Below are positions 20,429 to 23,133 of a DNA stretch of 23,133 nucleotides, one piece after another. This stretch comes from Ectocarpus siliculosus. Taxonomy: Eukaryota > Sar > Phaeophyceae > Ectocarpales > Ectocarpaceae. Within the stretch, counting starts at the first letter, position 1. Every line of letters starts with the position of its first letter. Below the pieces are notes generated by a model. The model did not search any database and had not been told where the DNA came from. It worked only from the letters and a program-made list of their open reading frames with translations. The position numbers and the translations under genes were made by a program. The stretch lies in assembly GCA_000310025.1 (NCBI GenBank), contig FN649726.1, forward strand, positions 3,023,403 through 3,046,535, given 5' to 3'.

Positions 20429-22046
20429 CATCGGAACGTCCTTTTGCATGTCCGTATGTAGGATTGCACACAATACAAGTACATATAATACAATGTTGTT
20501 TGAGGGTACATGTACGCGAAGCTACGCAGAGAGAGCCCTCGACAGGACAGCTTAAGATTTCTCCCAACCCGTAGTGACTCATCGGGCCAAATATTGCTGA
20601 ACAACGGGATGCGTTGCTTGTGTTCGGCGACGACCCGGGGTGTTCGGAAGGACACATCGGTTTCACCCACAGCAGTTGGAGGGTTGCAATGCCACCCTCC
20701 CACGCCAGTCAGAAAGGTATAGCCAACTGGACACTTCGGTGTCAATGTTGAAGGCTTGCCATGCTGTTTGTGAGTAGGCGCCCTTTCGAGAAACGTAGGA
20801 CAGGAAACGAGTTCTTCCCCGTACAGTTTATCAAATTTATGTTCGGGCAGGTGTTGAGCGGTGAGTGAAGCTACGTGGGTGCCAAGGAGTTTGTCTACGC
20901 TGCGGGCCTGAACGCCGGAACAGGGCTTAAAACATTTTTTTCATGGTATTTATGTGCATTGTTTGGGGTGCCCGCGTGGTCTAAATGTATCCTATACGGT
21001 CCGTTGGTTCGAACTTAGGTGTGACTCCATTTGAGAAAGCACTGTTTAGTTCAGTGCGTGAGTACACAACAACAATCGACGGAAGAAGGGGAAAAGCGCT
21101 GCTAACTGAATCCTGTCAGTTGAAAATTTGAGGTATGCACCGCGGGGGAATTATTCTGTGCCTGAAATGTTTTTTCGGAGTTCTTCACTTAGATTAGAGG
21201 CAGAAGGCTGTCTGGGATAGACAGAAACGTAATAGGTGACTCCTACAATATGTGTGTTAAATTTGAAGGGTTGCCCCCAGATATCATCTTCTATATAACC
21301 CCCCGGACGTACCTCCTCACCAGACAGCAGACAATGCAATATCACCAGCAGGATGATACCACAAGCGACTGACACACAACCGATGGGATAATAAGGGCAC
21401 GTAGATTAGTGTGCTGGCGCGAAGGCCACCTACTACGCACACGCAGCGAGAGGAGGGGCGGCAGCAATCAATCACATTGTGGAGGCAAGGACTCTTGCCG
21501 CTGTAGCATGACGTTCCCTTCTCGCACCCCGGGTAAAAATTGTGCGCATGAGTCGAAATGTCCCCGAGTGCCTTTTCGGGACAGGAGAGGGTGACAACGT
21601 GGCAACTACACACGGCAGGATTGACGATAGACCATCAAGTCTGGTGCTGCTGTGACTATCGCGGTAACAACCTCGAGGAAAAACGTTAACGTTGCTATTC
21701 GGTGATCGCAGCCCGACACGTAGCAAGACACAAAAGAGGATCGAGAGAGGCGCTTCGTTCAATGAGATTAATCCATCCACTAGACCTATCTGACCACGCC
21801 ACCGCCGCCAACGACCTCAAACTTCCACCTTGACCGCTGGTACACGGATGGCGCACTATAGCACCATGTTTTCTTCTGTTGCAACGGTGCAAAGCTCTCT
21901 AGCCTACCCTGTGCGTACTGCATAGCAACAACAACCAGTCTTCGAGTGAGAGCCTATAGTCTACGAAAAATACCCGCAGTCATTCTTTTCCGATGAACGC
22001 GTGCCAGTTGGCTCGGGGTGTAGCACACGTACGCCCATTTTCGTTT

Positions 22047-22289
22047 GTTTGTTTCTTCGTCTCTCTGCCTGGACGCAAGGGAACTTAGAGAGCCAAGTTT
22101 TAATCAAATCATACAGAGACTAGTGAACAAGCAATTTCCAATATCAGGCACACGATATGTTGTTCGCTACAAGGGTAGTTTGTTGCTCCGTCTCTCTGCC
22201 TGCACGCAAAGGAACTCAGAGCTCAAGTTGTTACTGATTCACACAAAAGTCAAGTCAAAATGCAATTTCCAACATCGGGAACACGATAT
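22047..22289. repeat. Diverged tandem duplication, period 131 bp
   Basis: CTCTCTGCCT (22061 and 22192), GCAATTTCCA (22131 and 22262) and CACGATAT (22151 and 22282) recur at exactly 131-bp spacing with interrupted similarity between them. Two copies are visible, roughly 22047-22159 and 22178-22289. Confidence 0.75.
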
Positions 22290-23083
22290 AGATATAATTC
22301 AACCAATATTGGTGGCGATATCTCGTAAAATCAAATGCACCACCGCCATCGCCACCACTACCACCACCGCATGCTGCTTCGAAACAACGACGAAGTGCTT
22401 GCGAGTGCGGGGAATTCCTTGTTTGGTTCGCACCGATCGACAAAAAGAAAGCAAAGAGAGCAAAACACCACAACGAAACGTTTGCGCTCTCCTGTTGAAG
22501 GACGCGCGTAAAAGAAACAAAAGGCTCTCTACAAGTCTTACACAACTAGTACTATAACACCACCTGGAGAGGACGCCGGGAGAAGAGAGGAAAAACACAC
22601 ACACACCACGTATCCCACGGAGAAACAAGTGGATTGCGCCGCCCTGCCCCGAGTCGCCCTTTCAAAAAACTTTCCGATCGCGGTGCACCATGGAAAAACC
22701 TCGCTGCTAAACATTACCTAACAGATTTGTCCCAAAACCGCAGGCGAAACGACAAACACATAGCACAAAACTGTAAGGAATGATCATTCCGCCTTTCACG
22801 GGGTACTTATTATATAGAACGGTCACGATATTTTACAGACAGCAAAACCGGACGCGGGTTGGAAGAAGACATCGGAGCAGAACCCACGCCGTCCACAAAC
22901 CGATGCAGCCCCGATGAAGCCAGCGCGCACACCCTGAAAAAAGGTAACGCTTGTACAGCAGTGCGACTCCTAAAACACACACACACTATTCTAGAAAACA
23001 AACAAATGTTCCGGGGGGGGTGGGCCAAAACAGAGGACCTGCTTCTAAAGCCTCCGCGCGTGCTCTTGCACCAATCGACCAGA

Positions 23084-23107
23084 GGGGGGGGGGGGGGGGG
23101 GGGGGGG
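23084..23107. repeat. 24-nt poly-G tract near the right edge
   Basis: Twenty-four consecutive G followed by only 26 nt of window. Its true length is doubtful because such tracts disrupt sequencing, as shown at 10564-10580. Confidence 0.85.
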
Positions 23108-23133
23108 TGTATATTATTTCTTCTTCGCCCCTA

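Larger units (their letters stand above)
20429..23133. other. 2.7-kb stretch without a recognised gene
   Basis: Downstream of the coiled-coil gene. Readings are short, mostly AT-richer, and without domain signatures. The one segment that may be an exon is on the minus strand at about 21372-21313: a hydrophobic reading (GIILLVILHCLLSGEE) between a TGTCAG acceptor-like site and a GAG|gtacgt donor-like site. It has no recognised partner exons. The region also holds the 131-bp tandem duplication near 22.05-22.29 kb and ends in a 24-G tract. Confidence 0.45.

Noticed and set aside
20966-21022. tRNA-like segment with GGTTCGAAC
   Set aside because: The T-arm stem does not pair and no acceptor stem or cloverleaf could be drawn.
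21151-21375. 74-codon minus-strand frame resembling a secreted peptide
   Set aside because: It begins at GTG rather than ATG; only the hydrophobic segment is kept, as a possible exon.
22045-22557. 170-codon + strand frame
   Set aside because: It runs through the 131-bp duplication and low-complexity Thr codons, with no domain features.

Overview
The window looks like nuclear DNA of a brown alga (stramenopile, Ectocarpus-like). Reasons: a multi-exon gene with six EsV-1-7 cysteine/histidine repeats, a family largely confined to brown algae and their phaeoviruses; genes cut by many 150-1,100 nt GT-AG introns; strong G/C preference at third codon positions; and many poly-C/poly-G and CAG/CT microsatellites. 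No rRNA, tRNA or CRISPR was recognised. Gene models were built by hand from domain continuity, splice consensus and phase.

Layout. (1) 1-5987, minus: an eight-exon gene for a 6-pyruvoyl-tetrahydropterin-synthase (PTPS/QueD) fold protein. It has the E-x2-H-G-H signature of the PTPS-III class and a Gly/Pro-rich C-terminal extension that leaves the window at the left edge. (2) About 7.3-8.1 kb, minus: a BED-type zinc finger of the hAT transposase kind, with a second degenerate finger-like segment; probably a mobile-element remnant. (3) 9902-14055, plus: a four-exon EsV-1-7 repeat protein, about 635 aa. Its first intron contains a 100-N assembly gap flanked by two noisy duplicate blocks, which appear to be low-quality read ends running through a poly-C tract. 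The true locus is probably about 740 nt shorter here. (4) 15068-16955, minus: a two-exon membrane protein with two tandem TB2/DP1/HVA22 (REEP-like) domains, about 380 aa; convergent with gene 3. (5) 17734-20428, plus: a three-exon coiled-coil protein, about 692 aa, of unknown function; divergent from gene 4.

The remaining DNA (5.99-7.3, 8.1-9.9, 14.06-15.07, 16.96-17.73 and 20.43-23.13 kb) holds no gene I can support. It contains microsatellites, short tandem duplications and inverted repeats. The genes do not form an operon or evident pathway; they are ordinary neighbours in a eukaryotic genome. The most notable points are the PTPS-III-type enzyme with an altered second active-site motif, the tandem TB2/DP1 fusion, the EsV-1-7 gene, the BED-finger remnant and the assembly artefact.
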